64,000 nucleotides of DNA from Halomarina oriensis (GCF_009791395.1 NZ_WSZK01000008.1:1-64000), one strand, 5' to 3'. Positions 1 to 8,636 are shown, numbered from the stretch's first letter. A program made the numbers and translations. Notes: a model not told the origin generated them from the letters alone.

Positions 1-85
1 ACCGGGCGACGGAGATTCGCTGGTACTGACCCGCCCGGACCACAGGAGACTTATCCACCCGCGCCAGAGGTACAGTCAGGATTTC

Positions 86-994
86 ATGGCATCACCTACG
101 ACCGACCTGCTGGCGTGGCTCGTCGTCGGCCTGTTCACCGGTGGCTCGCTGCTGGTGACCGTCGACCGTCGCCTCGGCCGGTCGCTCTGTGTCCTCGCGT
201 GGGGCGTCTTCGCCGTCTTCTGGGCGCTGCTGGTCCCCCACTTCACCTTCGTCGTCCAGAGCGCCATCGAGGGCGTCGCCGCCGCCGTCGCGGTTCCGGG
301 CTGTCTCTACGCCGGCTACCTCCTCGCTCGCGGCCGTGACTCGTTGCTGGTGCTCTCGCGGGCCGTCGGCGTGATGGGGCTCATCTACCTCCCCTTCCTC
401 ACGAGCGACGCGCTCCGAGGCTGGCTCATCGAGACCGTCGCCGTCCAGACGCAGTGGGGTATCAATCTCCTGGGGTACTCCCCCGAACTGATGACCAGCG
501 AGTCCGGTTACGAGTCGCTGTTCGTCTTCCGGCGTCACGGCCTGGTCAACGCCACCGAAATCGTCCTGATGTGTACCGGTCTTGGGAGCCTCACCATCTT
601 CGGTGGTCTCATCGCGGCCGTCGACGCGCCGCTACGCCGGAAACTACAGGCGGCGGCCGTCTCGATACCGGTCATCTACGCACTCAACCTCGTGCGCAAC
701 GTCTTCATCGCCGTCGCGTTCGGCGACCAGTGGTTCCAGTGGCTCTACGGCCCCGCGAACGCGGTGTTCGCCCTCGACTCCCCCGAACTGGCGTCGTTCT
801 ACGTCGCCGACCGCGTGCTCGCCCAGTCGCTGTCGGTCGTCGCGCTCGTCGCCATCCTCTGGCTGGTCGTCAACCGACTCCCCGAACTGCTCGTCGTCGT
901 CGAGGACGTGCTCTACATCCTCACCCGCCGCGAGTACGACCTCGAACGCGCGTTCGACCTCGACACGACCGAGAACGCCTCGGCCGCGGACTGA
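86..994 (+). CDS. artA: Archaeosortase A, first of two tandem copies
   Basis: Polytopic membrane transpeptidase of 302 aa that processes PGF-CTERM proteins, cutting the C-terminal helix and allowing lipid anchoring to archaeal membrane lipid. Seen: seven to eight hydrophobic segments and the archaeosortase core with Cys163 in CTGLGS, Arg204 in NLVRNVF and Arg243 in VADRV. The Cys-to-Arg-to-Arg spacing (41 and 39) is the same as in the characterised Haloferax volcanii ArtA as I recall it (C173/R214/R253). The next gene, a paralog, starts 6 bases after the stop, so the two are probably cotranscribed. A PGF-CTERM substrate (BtuF-like, 10809-11969) lies in the same window. Family assignment is secure; which copy is the ancestral ArtA is not decided here. 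Confidence 0.93.
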   Translation: MASPTTDLLAWLVVGLFTGGSLLVTVDRRLGRSLCVLAWGVFAVFWALLVPHFTFVVQSAIEGVAAAVAVPGCLYAGYLLARGRDSLLVLSRAVGVMGLIYLPFLTSDALRGWLIETVAVQTQWGINLLGYSPELMTSESGYESLFVFRRHGLVNATEIVLMCTGLGSLTIFGGLIAAVDAPLRRKLQAAAVSIPVIYALNLVRNVFIAVAFGDQWFQWLYGPANAVFALDSPELASFYVADRVLAQSLSVVALVAILWLVVNRLPELLVVVEDVLYILTRREYDLERAFDLDTTENASAAD

Positions 995-1000
995 CCCGCC

Positions 1001-2011
1001 ATGACCGCCCTCCTGCAGACCGGAGACGCACTCCTCGACGCGCTCGCAGCGCTCGGCGTCCTCTCGGACCCGCTGGCGTGGCTGGTCGTCGCCACGTTCC
1101 TCGGCGCGGCGCTCCTCGACGTCGCGGAGCGACGCGAGGCCCGGCCGCTGGCCGTCGTCGGGTGGGTGCTGTTCGGCCTGTTCTGGCTCACATTGGTCCA
1201 CCACTTCGTGGTCGTCCAGAAGAGCATCGTCGAGGGCGTCGGCGTCGCGCTCGCGGTTCCGGGCTGTCTCTACGCCGGCTACCTCCTGGCGAACGGCCGC
1301 GAATCGCTGATGGTCCTCTCGCGGGCCGTCGGCGTGATGGGCCTCGTGTTCTTCCCGATACAGGCTATCGGCCCGGCCCGCCAGTTCCTCATCGAGTCGG
1401 TCACTCAGCAGACCGAGTTCGTCATGGGACTGCTCGGCCAGACCGCGCCGACGGACTTCACCGTCGTCAGCGGGGCGACCGTCGACCCACCGCGCCGTGA
1501 CTACCAGAACACCTTCGAGTTCTACCAGGGCGACCACCGCATCACCTACACCATCCTCGTCGCGTGTACCGGTCTCGGGAGCATGGCTATCTTCGCGGGT
1601 CCCATCCTCGCGGTCCGGGCACCGTGGCGACGCAAACTCCGGGCGCTGGCGGTGAGCATCCCCGTCATCTACGGACTCAACATCGCCCGCAACGTCTTCA
1701 TCGCCATCGCGTTCGGCCAGAGTCGCCTCCAGGTGTTCCCGACCCTCGTCATGGACCTGTTCGGGACGACCGACCCCTACATGGTGTCGTACTACGTCGC
1801 CGACCGACTGCTCGCACAGTTCCTGTCGGTCGTCGCACTCGTCGGCATCACGTGGTTCGTCGTCCGCGAACTGCCCGAAATCGCGGTCGTCCTCGACGAC
1901 GCGCTCTACCTGCTGACCAGGAAGGAGTACGACCTCGCGGCCACGCTCGGGGCGGACCCGTCGGGCGACCGGCCGACCGCGGCGGCGACCGACCGGCCGA
2001 CCGACGACTGA
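1001..2011 (+). CDS. Archaeosortase A paralog, second tandem copy
   Basis: 336-aa membrane protein homologous over its whole length to the preceding gene. The stretch around the first catalytic residue (CTGLGS) and the segment SIPVIYGLN-ARNVFIA are near-identical between the two. The catalytic set is intact: Cys189, Arg230 and Arg269, with the same 41/39 spacing. Differences are an N-terminal extension of about 17 aa and a 10-15 aa longer extracellular loop before the Cys (about 150-180), where substrate recognition could differ. The C-terminus is Asp/Arg/Thr-rich and cytoplasmic. It is likely cotranscribed with the upstream copy. Duplication followed by specialisation is inference; a redundant copy is the alternative. 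Confidence 0.9.
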   Translation: MTALLQTGDALLDALAALGVLSDPLAWLVVATFLGAALLDVAERREARPLAVVGWVLFGLFWLTLVHHFVVVQKSIVEGVGVALAVPGCLYAGYLLANGRESLMVLSRAVGVMGLVFFPIQAIGPARQFLIESVTQQTEFVMGLLGQTAPTDFTVVSGATVDPPRRDYQNTFEFYQGDHRITYTILVACTGLGSMAIFAGPILAVRAPWRRKLRALAVSIPVIYGLNIARNVFIAIAFGQSRLQVFPTLVMDLFGTTDPYMVSYYVADRLLAQFLSVVALVGITWFVVRELPEIAVVLDDALYLLTRKEYDLAATLGADPSGDRPTAAATDRPTDD

Positions 2012-2035
2012 CCCGCGACCGCGTCACACCACCGC

Positions 2036-2923
2036 TCAGACGGTGGACTCCTCGACGAGCGCCGCGGGTGCGTCCGCGAGTTCGCGGAGGGCGTCGGCTT
2101 CGAGCAGGTGGAGGTCGCCGGGAATCACCAGCAGGTGGAGGGGGCCCCCGAACGCCCGGTCGGCGAGGGTGTCGAGTCGGTCGGCGGCGACGAGCGGGTC
2201 GGGGCTCCCGGCACGACAGACCGCCACGGCGAGCGTCTCGGGGAGCGCCCCGCTCAGCAGGTCCGCCGCGTAGTCCGCGGACATGAACTCCTCGTGTTCG
2301 CGTTCGTCGGTCGCCAGTTCGGCGTTGCGGCGGTCGGTCGAACTCCCCCGCACCTTGATATCGAGGAAGACGAGCGTGTGGAGGCCACGTTCGCGGTTGG
2401 CCGCGATGGTGTCGAGGACGCTGTCGGGGACGCCGTCGCCCCCGTCGTCGGAACGCGTCGCGTTCTGGCTGGCACGTGAACCGCGCCGGGATTCACGACT
2501 GTGGACGAACGGGAACGGGAGCGTCGTCGCCTTCCCGAACCGGTAGTTCTGGAGGCCCGTCAGCGAGGAGGCGGCGGCCTCGGCGGTGGTGCCGTGGACG
2601 ACACGCGTCTCGATGCCGCGTGCTTCCGCCCGCATCCGCAGGTCGACGTGTGTCGTCGAGATCATCGTGTCGCCCGCAGTGAAGAAGACGACGTCGACGT
2701 CTTCGGCCGCATCGAGGATGGGGTCGGGGTTCTGTTCGACACCGGCACGGTCCCGAACCTCGACGTCGCAGTCGTGGAACGTCTCCAGTTGGTCGAGCGA
2801 GCTTCCCATCAGCCGCGAGGTGTAGAACTCGGCGAAGACGCGGTCGGCCGCTGCGAGCGTCTCTCGGCCCTCGAGGGTCACCGAGCGCTCGTCCCAGAGT
2901 CCCAGTCCGACGAACGTGAGCAT
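2036..2923 (-). CDS. dphB: Diphthine synthase
   Basis: S-adenosylmethionine-dependent methyltransferase that makes the diphthine intermediate on the conserved His of elongation factor 2. Seen: start MLTFVGLGL with the GLGL SAM-binding loop at residues 6-9, the family segment GDTMISTTH near residue 85 (GDPLVATTH in most members), and the YRFGKATTLPFP block near 127-138. At 295 aa it is longer than the usual roughly 255-265 aa. The excess is a polar low-complexity insert (about residues 142-165) after the SAM-binding half, a type of acidic/Arg/Ser loop common in haloarchaeal proteins. Its 3' end faces the archaeosortase pair and its 5' end is divergent from trm5. Confidence 0.92.
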   Translation of the reverse strand: MLTFVGLGLWDERSVTLEGRETLAAADRVFAEFYTSRLMGSSLDQLETFHDCDVEVRDRAGVEQNPDPILDAAEDVDVVFFTAGDTMISTTHVDLRMRAEARGIETRVVHGTTAEAAASSLTGLQNYRFGKATTLPFPFVHSRESRRGSRASQNATRSDDGGDGVPDSVLDTIAANRERGLHTLVFLDIKVRGSSTDRRNAELATDEREHEEFMSADYAADLLSGALPETLAVAVCRAGSPDPLVAADRLDTLADRAFGGPLHLLVIPGDLHLLEADALRELADAPAALVEESTV

Positions 2924-3026
2924 ACTCCCGGTGGTCGGCGCGGAGGCTTAACCGCGTGGACTCGTCGGCGGCCGGGACGCCACGGCGAAGCGTCACGCTT
3001 AGCCCACCCCGCCCGCGAGAGAGCGT

Positions 3027-4007
3027 ATGGAAGTGCCCTGTGTCCGCGTCCGCCCGCAGGACGGCGAGGCGACGCGGAGTGCCCTCGCCGCCCGTGACCT
3101 GGTCGACGGCGACCACGAGATTACGGTCGAAGAGGGCTGGCTCTACGTCCCCGTCACCGAGGCGAGTGTCGCCGCGAACGCAGGGTACGACGTCGTCGCC
3201 CACGACGTGGCGGCGCGGCGCGGTCAACTGATGCCCGCCGACGTCCTCGGCGAGGAACCCAGCTACGAGCGTCTCGGCGACATCGCCATCGTCGACGAGG
3301 AGGACCCCGACAGGGCACGGGCCGTCGCCGACGCCATCGTCGAGAGCGACCTCCCGGTCGAGAGCGTCCTCAACCGCGCGTCGAAGGTCAAGGGCGAACT
3401 CCGGGTACGAGACTGGGAGGTACTGGCCGGGGACACCCGGACCGTCCACCGCGAGTACGGCTACGAGTACGTCCTCGACCTGGCGACGGTCTACTTCTCG
3501 CCGCGTCTCGCCACCGAACGTCACCGAGTCGCCCGGCAGGTCGACGCGGGCGAACGGGCGTTCGACATGTTCGCCGGCGTCGGCCCGTTCGTGATTCCCT
3601 TCGCGGGACGTGGGGCGACCTGCGTCGGGACGGACCTCAACGGGGCGGCCATCGAGTTCCTGCTGGAGAACGCGGAACGCAACGGCGTCGCCGACCGGGT
3701 CACGGCCGTCGCGAGGGACGTCCGCGAGGTGGCGACCGACTACGAGGCCTGGGCGGACCGACTGGTGATGAACCTCCCACACAGCGCCGACGCGTTCCTC
3801 GATACGGCCGTCGCGCTGGCGGGCGACGACTGCGTGGTTCACTACTACGACATCCAGCACGACGAGGACCCGTTCGGCCCCGGCGAGCGAGCCATCCGCG
3901 ACGCTGCGGGGTCGAGTTACGAGGTGCGCGTCGAGAACCGCCACGTCGTCCGGTCGTACGCACCCCACGAGGAGAACGTCTGTCTGGACGTTCGGCTCAC
4001 GCGGTGA
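3027..4007 (+). CDS. trm5: tRNA (guanine(37)-N1)-methyltransferase Trm5
   Basis: Class I methyltransferase that forms m1G37 next to the anticodon, preventing frameshifting. Seen: an N-terminal D1-like region (residues 1-60), a D2 segment with ASKVKGELRVRDWEVLAGD (about 118-136), the SAM motif I FDMFAGVGPF (about 179-188), acidic motif GTDLNG, and the catalytic NLPH motif at 249-252 (NPPY/NLPR/NLPH type). Length 326 aa is normal for archaeal Trm5. It is divergent from dphB with about 100 bases between them. The first Met after the intergenic region gives the family N-terminus. No wybutosine-specific partner is seen nearby. Confidence 0.93.
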   Translation: MEVPCVRVRPQDGEATRSALAARDLVDGDHEITVEEGWLYVPVTEASVAANAGYDVVAHDVAARRGQLMPADVLGEEPSYERLGDIAIVDEEDPDRARAVADAIVESDLPVESVLNRASKVKGELRVRDWEVLAGDTRTVHREYGYEYVLDLATVYFSPRLATERHRVARQVDAGERAFDMFAGVGPFVIPFAGRGATCVGTDLNGAAIEFLLENAERNGVADRVTAVARDVREVATDYEAWADRLVMNLPHSADAFLDTAVALAGDDCVVHYYDIQHDEDPFGPGERAIRDAAGSSYEVRVENRHVVRSYAPHEENVCLDVRLTR

Positions 4008-4049
4008 GGCTGCGGACCGTCGTCACGGGTCGGGACGGTCGGTCGTCGA

Positions 4050-4283
4050 TTACGGCTTCCACTCCATCGTGACCGTGATGGTCTCGCGGTTGCCCCTGAG
4101 GAGCGAGGAGCGCTCTTTGACGCTGATCTCGTAGGTGACCTCCTCGGACGGCGAGAGTTCGACGGTCTTGTTACCGACGCGGATGCTGCCCGACCCCTCC
4201 CGTATCTCCCGTGCCAGGCCTTCGAGTCGGTCGGCGGCGTCCTCGCGCGAGAGCTTGGCTTCGTCCTGCAGTTTCTCCGCCAT
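4050..4283 (-). CDS. Amphi-Trp domain protein
   Basis: Small protein (77 aa from the Met at 4283; an in-frame Met two codons upstream at 4289 is also possible). Seen: a helical N-terminal half (LSREDAADRLEGLAREI), a short strand region beginning at SIRVGNKTVEL, and an amphipathic C-terminal strand ending in Trp (TVTMEWKP). This is the layout of the amphi-Trp domain family found in haloarchaea and some bacteria. The function is unknown. It is convergent with trm5. Confidence 0.75.
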   Translation of the reverse strand: MAEKLQDEAKLSREDAADRLEGLAREIREGSGSIRVGNKTVELSPSEEVTYEISVKERSSLLRGNRETITVTMEWKP

Positions 4284-4391
4284 GTGCATACGAACGAGAG
4301 GACGCGGGATAAGAGTGCGGCCCTGTATCTGCAAGGAGACCGGTCTGTGAGGCGCTGACGTGGCCGTTCTGCTTCAGTACACTTATACACG

Positions 4392-4688
4392 ATGAGTGGC
4401 GACGTCGAGAAAATGTCCCACTTCCGCCGGTTCGACGAAGCGGCCAGTACGGCCGTCGTCGATGCGGTCGCTTCCGCGGAGGGAGTGCCCCCTCGAAGAC
4501 TCGAACCGCTCTACGACACCATCGACCCGGACGCGCTCGACGCCCTCGTCACCGACGACGCGTCGGTCGACGTCCGGTTCGAGTATGAGTGGTACACGGT
4601 TCGCGTTCACGGAGAAGGCCGTCTCGAACTCCAGTCGAACGTCGCCACGACGGTCACCGACACCGACCCGAGCGCCGCCTCGGACTGA
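4392..4688 (+). CDS. HalOD1 output-domain protein
   Basis: Stand-alone HalOD1 domain, 98 aa. Seen: the family pattern of an N-terminal helix (VVDAVASAEGVPPRRLEPLYDTIDPDALDAL) followed by two beta strands around VDVRFEYEWYTVRVHGEGRLEL. In haloarchaea this domain is often the output module of response regulators; here no receiver domain is attached. A start at the internal Met (residue 8, MSHFRRF) cannot be excluded. The AT-rich stretch TACACTTATACACG just upstream is a plausible TATA element for a leaderless or near-leaderless transcript. Confidence 0.8.
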   Translation: MSGDVEKMSHFRRFDEAASTAVVDAVASAEGVPPRRLEPLYDTIDPDALDALVTDDASVDVRFEYEWYTVRVHGEGRLELQSNVATTVTDTDPSAASD

Positions 4689-4886
4689 GCGCTCGACGTC
4701 GACTCTCGACTCCCGTCGCCGTCCGGCCCGTGAACCCGTCTCTCGTCCCCTCTTCTGGCTCCACACGGTCGTTTCTCGTCGGCCCTGAATCGACCCCTGA
4801 CGACGCTCCTAGCGCCACTGTGACGGTGGTATGGTGTGGCGTATCTCGAAGGTTTTAGGCACGCCAAACACTTAGCGGAAGACACC

Positions 4887-5165
4887 ATGAGAAAACGGGA
4901 GTTGGTCCATTTCCACGCCTTGCTCGACCGTATTCGGTGGTTCGTCGACGAGCGGGGAGACCTCCCCGAGGAGACGCTCGGCGAGTACGACGAACTCGAC
5001 GTCGCCCCCACCGCCGTCTACCGGTCGAAGCAGGCACACGAGGACGCGGTCGTGACCCTCACGGAGTCGCTCGCGGAGACGCTCGGCGACGACAGCCCGG
5101 CCACGAGACGGACCGACGACTCCGACGCCACCGACGAGTCGACGCCGCCGGTCCACAGCGACTGA
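4887..5165 (+). CDS. UPF0058 family protein
   Basis: 92-aa protein starting MRKRELVHFHALL, the characteristic N-terminus of the UPF0058 family (helical, found in archaea). The conserved core (residues 1-65) is followed by an acidic Asp/Thr/Ser-rich tail. Translation could in principle start upstream at 4836, but the family start and the AT-rich TTTTAGGC about 30 bases ahead favour 4887. The molecular function is not known. The gene stands alone on the plus strand. Confidence 0.85.
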   Translation: MRKRELVHFHALLDRIRWFVDERGDLPEETLGEYDELDVAPTAVYRSKQAHEDAVVTLTESLAETLGDDSPATRRTDDSDATDESTPPVHSD

Positions 5166-5249
5166 CCGCGCCTCGCGCCGAGCGCCCGCCGTCGAGGAGT
5201 CGACGGACTCGAAGCTATCGTTAAGTGTCCGGTCACCGTGACGGTTCGC

Positions 5250-5336
5250 ATGGACGGCTCCGACCGGTTCTTCCTGTTCGTCACGGTGCTCATCTTCGTC
5301 GTCATCGTCGCCGGAATCGCGTTCAGCCTCCTCTGA
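5250..5336 (+). CDS. Single-span membrane microprotein
   Basis: A 28-codon reading frame that encodes a charged N-terminus (MDGSDR) followed by one uninterrupted hydrophobic helix (residues 7-28) and ends there. All codons but a few end in G or C, as in real genes here. TTAAG at 5221-5225, about 25 bases before the ATG, is a reasonable TATA-like element for a leaderless message. Small single-helix proteins of this kind are widespread in haloarchaea, but I cannot assign a function. It could be a chance frame, although the clean TM profile argues for a gene. Confidence 0.55.
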   Translation: MDGSDRFFLFVTVLIFVVIVAGIAFSLL

Positions 5337-5386
5337 GGCGGCCGGCGAAGCCCGCACGCCGCGGGTGGTCAGCGAGCGGCGGGTCT

Positions 5387-6535
5387 TCAGACCCGTTCGA
5401 CGATGGTGGCGATACCCTGCCCGAAGCCGATGCACATCGTCGAGAGCGCACGCTCGGCCCCCGTCCGGTCGAGTTCGTGGACGAGTTTCGTCACCAGTGC
5501 GGACCCCGTCGCCCCGAGCGGGTGGCCGTGGGCGATAGCACCGCCGTTGACGTTCGTCTTCGCCCAGTCCGCACCGGTCTCTTCGAGCCACGCGAGCACG
5601 ACGGGTGCGAACGCCTCGTTGACCTCGAAGAGGTCGATGTCGTCGACGGTCAGGTCGGCTCTCTCCAGCACTCTCTCGGTCGCCGGAATCGGTCCCAGCA
5701 ACATCGTGACGGGGTCGACGCCGACGACCTCGGTCTGGACGATGCGGGCTTTCGGCTCCCAGCCGTGCGCTCGGGCCGCCTCCTCGCTGGCGACGACCAT
5801 CGCGCTCGCCCCGTCGACGATGCCCGAGGAGTTACCGGCGTGGAGGACTCCGTCACCCTCCTCGCGGAAGGCGAGCGGCAGGTTCGAGAGGCCCGCCACG
5901 TCCGTCCCCGGTCGTGGGTGGCCGTCCTCGGTGACGGTGACCGACTCGCCGTCGAGTTCGGTGTCGACCGGAACGAGTTGGCTCTCGTAGCGCCCCTCGT
6001 CCCACGCCTCCTTCCAGCGCCGTTGTGACTCGACGGCGAGTTCGTCCACGTCCGACCGGGTCAGGTCGTAGCGCTCGGCGATTCGCTCCGCCCCCTCACC
6101 CTGTGTCGTCAGCTCCTCGAACTGTTCGAAGTACGTCGGCGTGACGTCCGTCCCGTCGGAACTCATCGGGACGCGCGTCATGTGCTCGACGCCACCGGCG
6201 ACGACGACGTCCTGGAAGCCCGCCCGGACCTGCCCTGCGGCGAAGTTGACCGCCTGCTGGCCCGACCCGCACATCCGGTTGAGCTGTACCCCCGGCACCT
6301 GGTCGCCCCACCCCGCCACCATCGGTGCGATGCGGGCGATGTTCCACCCCTGTTCGTCGACGGGCGTCACACAGCCGTAGACGACGTCGTCGACGACGAC
6401 GGGGTCGAACCCCAGTCGCTCTTCGAGCGCCCGGAGCGGGGCCGCAGCGAGGTCCTGTGGGTGTGTGTCGCGGAACTCTCCACCACGCTTCCCGAACGGC
6501 GTCCGTACTGCGTCGACGATGACTGCGTCCTGCAT
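5387..6535 (-). CDS. Thiolase (acetyl-CoA C-acyltransferase)
   Basis: 382-aa thiolase that condenses or cleaves acyl-CoA in beta-oxidation or acetoacetyl-CoA formation. Seen: N-terminus MQDAVIVDAVRTPFGK, the acyl-accepting nucleophile Cys89 in NRMCGSG, the GHPLGATG block with the catalytic His, and the C-terminal base Cys in TMCIGFGQG. Upstream in-frame codons extend far, but the family start at 6535 is unambiguous. No beta-oxidation partner is adjacent, so biosynthetic versus degradative direction is open. A small inverted repeat overlaps the stop (5380-5395, CGGGTC-TTCA-GACCCG). Confidence 0.93.
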   Translation of the reverse strand: MQDAVIVDAVRTPFGKRGGEFRDTHPQDLAAAPLRALEERLGFDPVVVDDVVYGCVTPVDEQGWNIARIAPMVAGWGDQVPGVQLNRMCGSGQQAVNFAAGQVRAGFQDVVVAGGVEHMTRVPMSSDGTDVTPTYFEQFEELTTQGEGAERIAERYDLTRSDVDELAVESQRRWKEAWDEGRYESQLVPVDTELDGESVTVTEDGHPRPGTDVAGLSNLPLAFREEGDGVLHAGNSSGIVDGASAMVVASEEAARAHGWEPKARIVQTEVVGVDPVTMLLGPIPATERVLERADLTVDDIDLFEVNEAFAPVVLAWLEETGADWAKTNVNGGAIAHGHPLGATGSALVTKLVHELDRTGAERALSTMCIGFGQGIATIVERV

Positions 6536-6832
6536 ACGATGGTGGTTGGTGACGAGGGCCAAAGAGCTTCGCCCGCCCTCACGCTCCGGTCGCTCCTCGC
6601 CTCGCTCCGGCCACTGTGGAGGGCGCTCGACGAGACGCCGGCAGGGGACGCCCACGGCCACCAGCACGTGAGGAGGCGGAGACCACCGAGGAGGCGGTTC
6701 GGAGACGTGACAGAACCAGCCAGTCCACGCTCACGAACGGACGCACGGACGTGCCGTCCGTCAGTCCGGCGCACGCACGCCACCACTCCGCAACCCTTAT
6801 CTTTCCGTTGCCACCAGTATCTGGTACACCCC

Positions 6833-6905
6833 GCCGGTGTAGCTCAGCTGGCAGAGCGATTCCTTCGTAAGGAATAGGCCGAGGGTTCAAATCCCTCCAC
6901 CGGCT
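6833..6905 (+). tRNA. tRNA-Thr (anticodon CGT)
   Basis: A 73-nt cloverleaf reads by eye. The acceptor stem GCCGGTG (6833-6839) pairs with CACCGGC (6898-6904), with discriminator T at 6905. D arm AGCTC...; anticodon stem ATTCC/GGAAT with loop TTCGTAA giving anticodon CGT (Thr, ACG codons); T arm GAGGGTTCAAATCCCTC. No intron and no encoded CCA. CTTATCTTTCC (about 6796-6806) lies at TATA distance upstream. No attachment-site duplication or integrase is seen beside it. Confidence 0.95.
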
Positions 6906-7277
6906 CTCTCTGTTCCCACTACTCGACCGCTGAGCCACACGTGTGGCAGCCGTCTCTCTCGATTCTCGGACTCTCTCACGAACGTGACTGTGTGCCGACT
7001 TACGGCGTCGGTATCGGGTACCTGTCGTCCGGAAGCCACAGGATAACAATATCCTCGACTCGTGTCTCTCGGATTGCGGGAGAGCAGTGCCACACGTTCT
7101 CTCGCCGAACGTTGCAAGTCGGACTCGCTCGGTGGCTGGGGGGTCACCGGACGAACCGACGTTCTGAAGCGACGATCTCTCCGACCGGTCAGCGACGGCT
7201 CTCGGTCCGACGACGTCTCCTCGGGGCATATCGTGAGCCCAAAGATTGATTCGGGGCCGATACTGCGGTCCGCTCGA
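6906..7277. other. Intergenic region, no supported gene
   Basis: 372 bases between tRNA-Thr and the DUF3267 gene. Short frames cross it on both strands, but their composition is not coding-like and the reverse-strand ones read through the tRNA. The segment around 7040-7060 (ACAATATCCTCGACTCG) is locally AT-richer, and CCCAAAGATTGATTC near 7240-7255 probably contains the promoter of the downstream gene. No terminal repeat of the tRNA 3' end is found here. Confidence 0.6.
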
Positions 7278-7838
7278 ATGAAGGACGTCGAGTCGCCGGG
7301 TGGGTACGAACCTTACCGACGCTACCCGGTCGGTGGGATGAGCGTCGACTTCGCCGCCATCGGTATCGCCCTCCTCCTCTGGCAGGGGTTGGGAATCGAA
7401 TCGCTCTTCGGCGACCTCGCCGTCGCGGAACTGATCGCGGTACTGTTCGTCGCGGGTCCGGTCGTCGTCGCCCACGAGGGCACCCACTACCTGGCGGGTC
7501 GAGCGCAGGGGCTGACCCCGACGGTCCACTGGGGACTCCCGACACCCTACGCGGTGCCGCTGCGACAGCACGTCCGTCGCGGGCAGAACCTCGTGGTCCT
7601 GTTGGCACCGACGGTGGTTCTCAGCGGCGGTGCCCTCGTCGTCGGCTCACAGGTCGCGTCGCCGCTCGTGCAGTCGGTCTGTGGCTTCGTCGTCCTCGTC
7701 AACACCGCGTGTGCGGCCGGCGACCTGGTCGGTGCGGTGTGGCTGGCGTGGCAACCGCCGGGGACCGTCGTCTACCTCGATACGGCACAGGAGGGAGCGC
7801 ACGAACTGTACGCACGACCGGAGTCACGGCGAGAGTAA
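7278..7838 (+). CDS. DUF3267-type integral membrane zinc protease-like protein
   Basis: 186-aa membrane protein. Seen: a first helix at about 22-40, a second helix carrying HEGTH at residues 66-70 (HExxH zinc-binding motif inside a transmembrane segment), and two further helices at about 108-150. This is the DUF3267 layout, related to site-2-type metalloproteases; the third zinc ligand is not obvious (an Asp or Glu in the later helix GDLVGAVWLAW is a candidate). The chosen start MKDVESPGG gives a short cytoplasmic leader; a frame extends upstream but is low quality. No partner anti-sigma or regulator gene is adjacent, so the substrate is unknown. Confidence 0.75.
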   Translation: MKDVESPGGYEPYRRYPVGGMSVDFAAIGIALLLWQGLGIESLFGDLAVAELIAVLFVAGPVVVAHEGTHYLAGRAQGLTPTVHWGLPTPYAVPLRQHVRRGQNLVVLLAPTVVLSGGALVVGSQVASPLVQSVCGFVVLVNTACAAGDLVGAVWLAWQPPGTVVYLDTAQEGAHELYARPESRRE

Positions 7839-7869
7839 GAGTCGGTCCGTGCTGCCGTCGACAGGTCGC

Positions 7870-8598
7870 TCAGCAGAGGTCGACCGTGGCGTAGACGTAG
7901 CCGTCGTCGGTGACCGTGACACCGACACCGGCCTTCTTCGCGTTCTGCAGGCTCAGCTTCTCCGTGGCCGTCTCGTCGGCCGTCCACTCCGCGAGCAGTT
8001 GGTCGGCGATGACCCGTTCGTTCGGGTCGTCGCCCGTCTCGAGCGTGATGCGGGTGATGACCTCCAGTTCCTCACCGTCGCGGATGCCCCGGTTGTCGTC
8101 GTTCGGGACGCGACAGTGGTTGTAGCGGTCGAACTTCTCGTAGCGAGCACGCGTCGAGAGGCCGTTCGCGGCGTGTGCGGGGTAGCCCTGGTCGGCCATC
8201 GCGTCGCTGTGTGACTGTGCCATCTTCCCGAGAGTCGCTTCGTCGGCGAGCGACCCCAGACCGCTGCGGACCTCCTCGTCGATGGCCACCCGAAGGTGCC
8301 CTTCGACGGCGGTCGTGTTGACCGACGACGCCGAGAAGGTCGGTGTCGGTTCGGGTGTCGCGGTCGGGTCGGGCGTCGACGACGCCGTGGTCGGGTCGGC
8401 CGTCACCGCCGTCGTGGTCGTCGGTGCGGACGTCGCCGGCGTCGTCGACGCCGGTGCCGACTGCCCGGCGGGGGTCGCAGTCACTGCGGGTGTCGTCTCA
8501 CCGACGCTGCCACCGAACTGCATCCCGAGCAGGCCGCCGACCACGAGCGACGCGATGACGACGGCCCCGAGAACCAGAACGAGGACCTTGTTTACCAT
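7870..8598 (-). CDS. Membrane-anchored CAP-domain protein
   Basis: 242 aa. An N-terminal hydrophobic anchor or signal (residues 1-26) is followed by a Thr/Pro/Ala-rich spacer (about 33-95), typical of haloarchaeal cell-surface proteins that are O-glycosylated, then a CAP (SCP/PR1-like) domain from about 105 to the end. Seen in the domain: KMAQSHSDAMADQGYPAH with the conserved SxxMA-type helix and His, and RYNHCR; a C-terminal Cys (residue 242) could pair with the Cys of NHCR. Function within the CAP family is unknown. It is convergent with the DUF3267 gene. Confidence 0.8.
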   Translation of the reverse strand: MVNKVLVLVLGAVVIASLVVGGLLGMQFGGSVGETTPAVTATPAGQSAPASTTPATSAPTTTTAVTADPTTASSTPDPTATPEPTPTFSASSVNTTAVEGHLRVAIDEEVRSGLGSLADEATLGKMAQSHSDAMADQGYPAHAANGLSTRARYEKFDRYNHCRVPNDDNRGIRDGEELEVITRITLETGDDPNERVIADQLLAEWTADETATEKLSLQNAKKAGVGVTVTDDGYVYATVDLC

Positions 8599-8623
8599 GC
8601 GGGGTCGTTAGTCTCGGCATACA

Positions 8624-8636
8624 TCTAACTTTTGGA
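8624..8636 (-). promoter_or_regulatory. Probable TATA element of the CAP-domain gene
   Basis: On the minus strand CCAAAAGTTAG lies about 26-38 bases upstream of the ATG at 8598. That is the distance expected for a TATA box of a leaderless haloarchaeal transcript. It sits in an AT-rich stretch between two GC-rich genes. Inferred from position and composition only. Confidence 0.4.

Noticed and set aside
5380-5395. Terminator hairpin at the thiolase stop
   Set aside because: The 6-bp inverted repeat overlaps the last codons and stop and has no T-run; too weak to call.
6833-7277. tRNA-Thr as an integration site with an adjacent element
   Set aside because: No integrase, no repeat of the tRNA 3' end and no composition shift were found nearby.
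6579-7571. Reverse-strand frame across the tRNA with a DLNPRP-type peptide
   Set aside because: A typical tRNA-antisense artefact frequently misannotated as protein.
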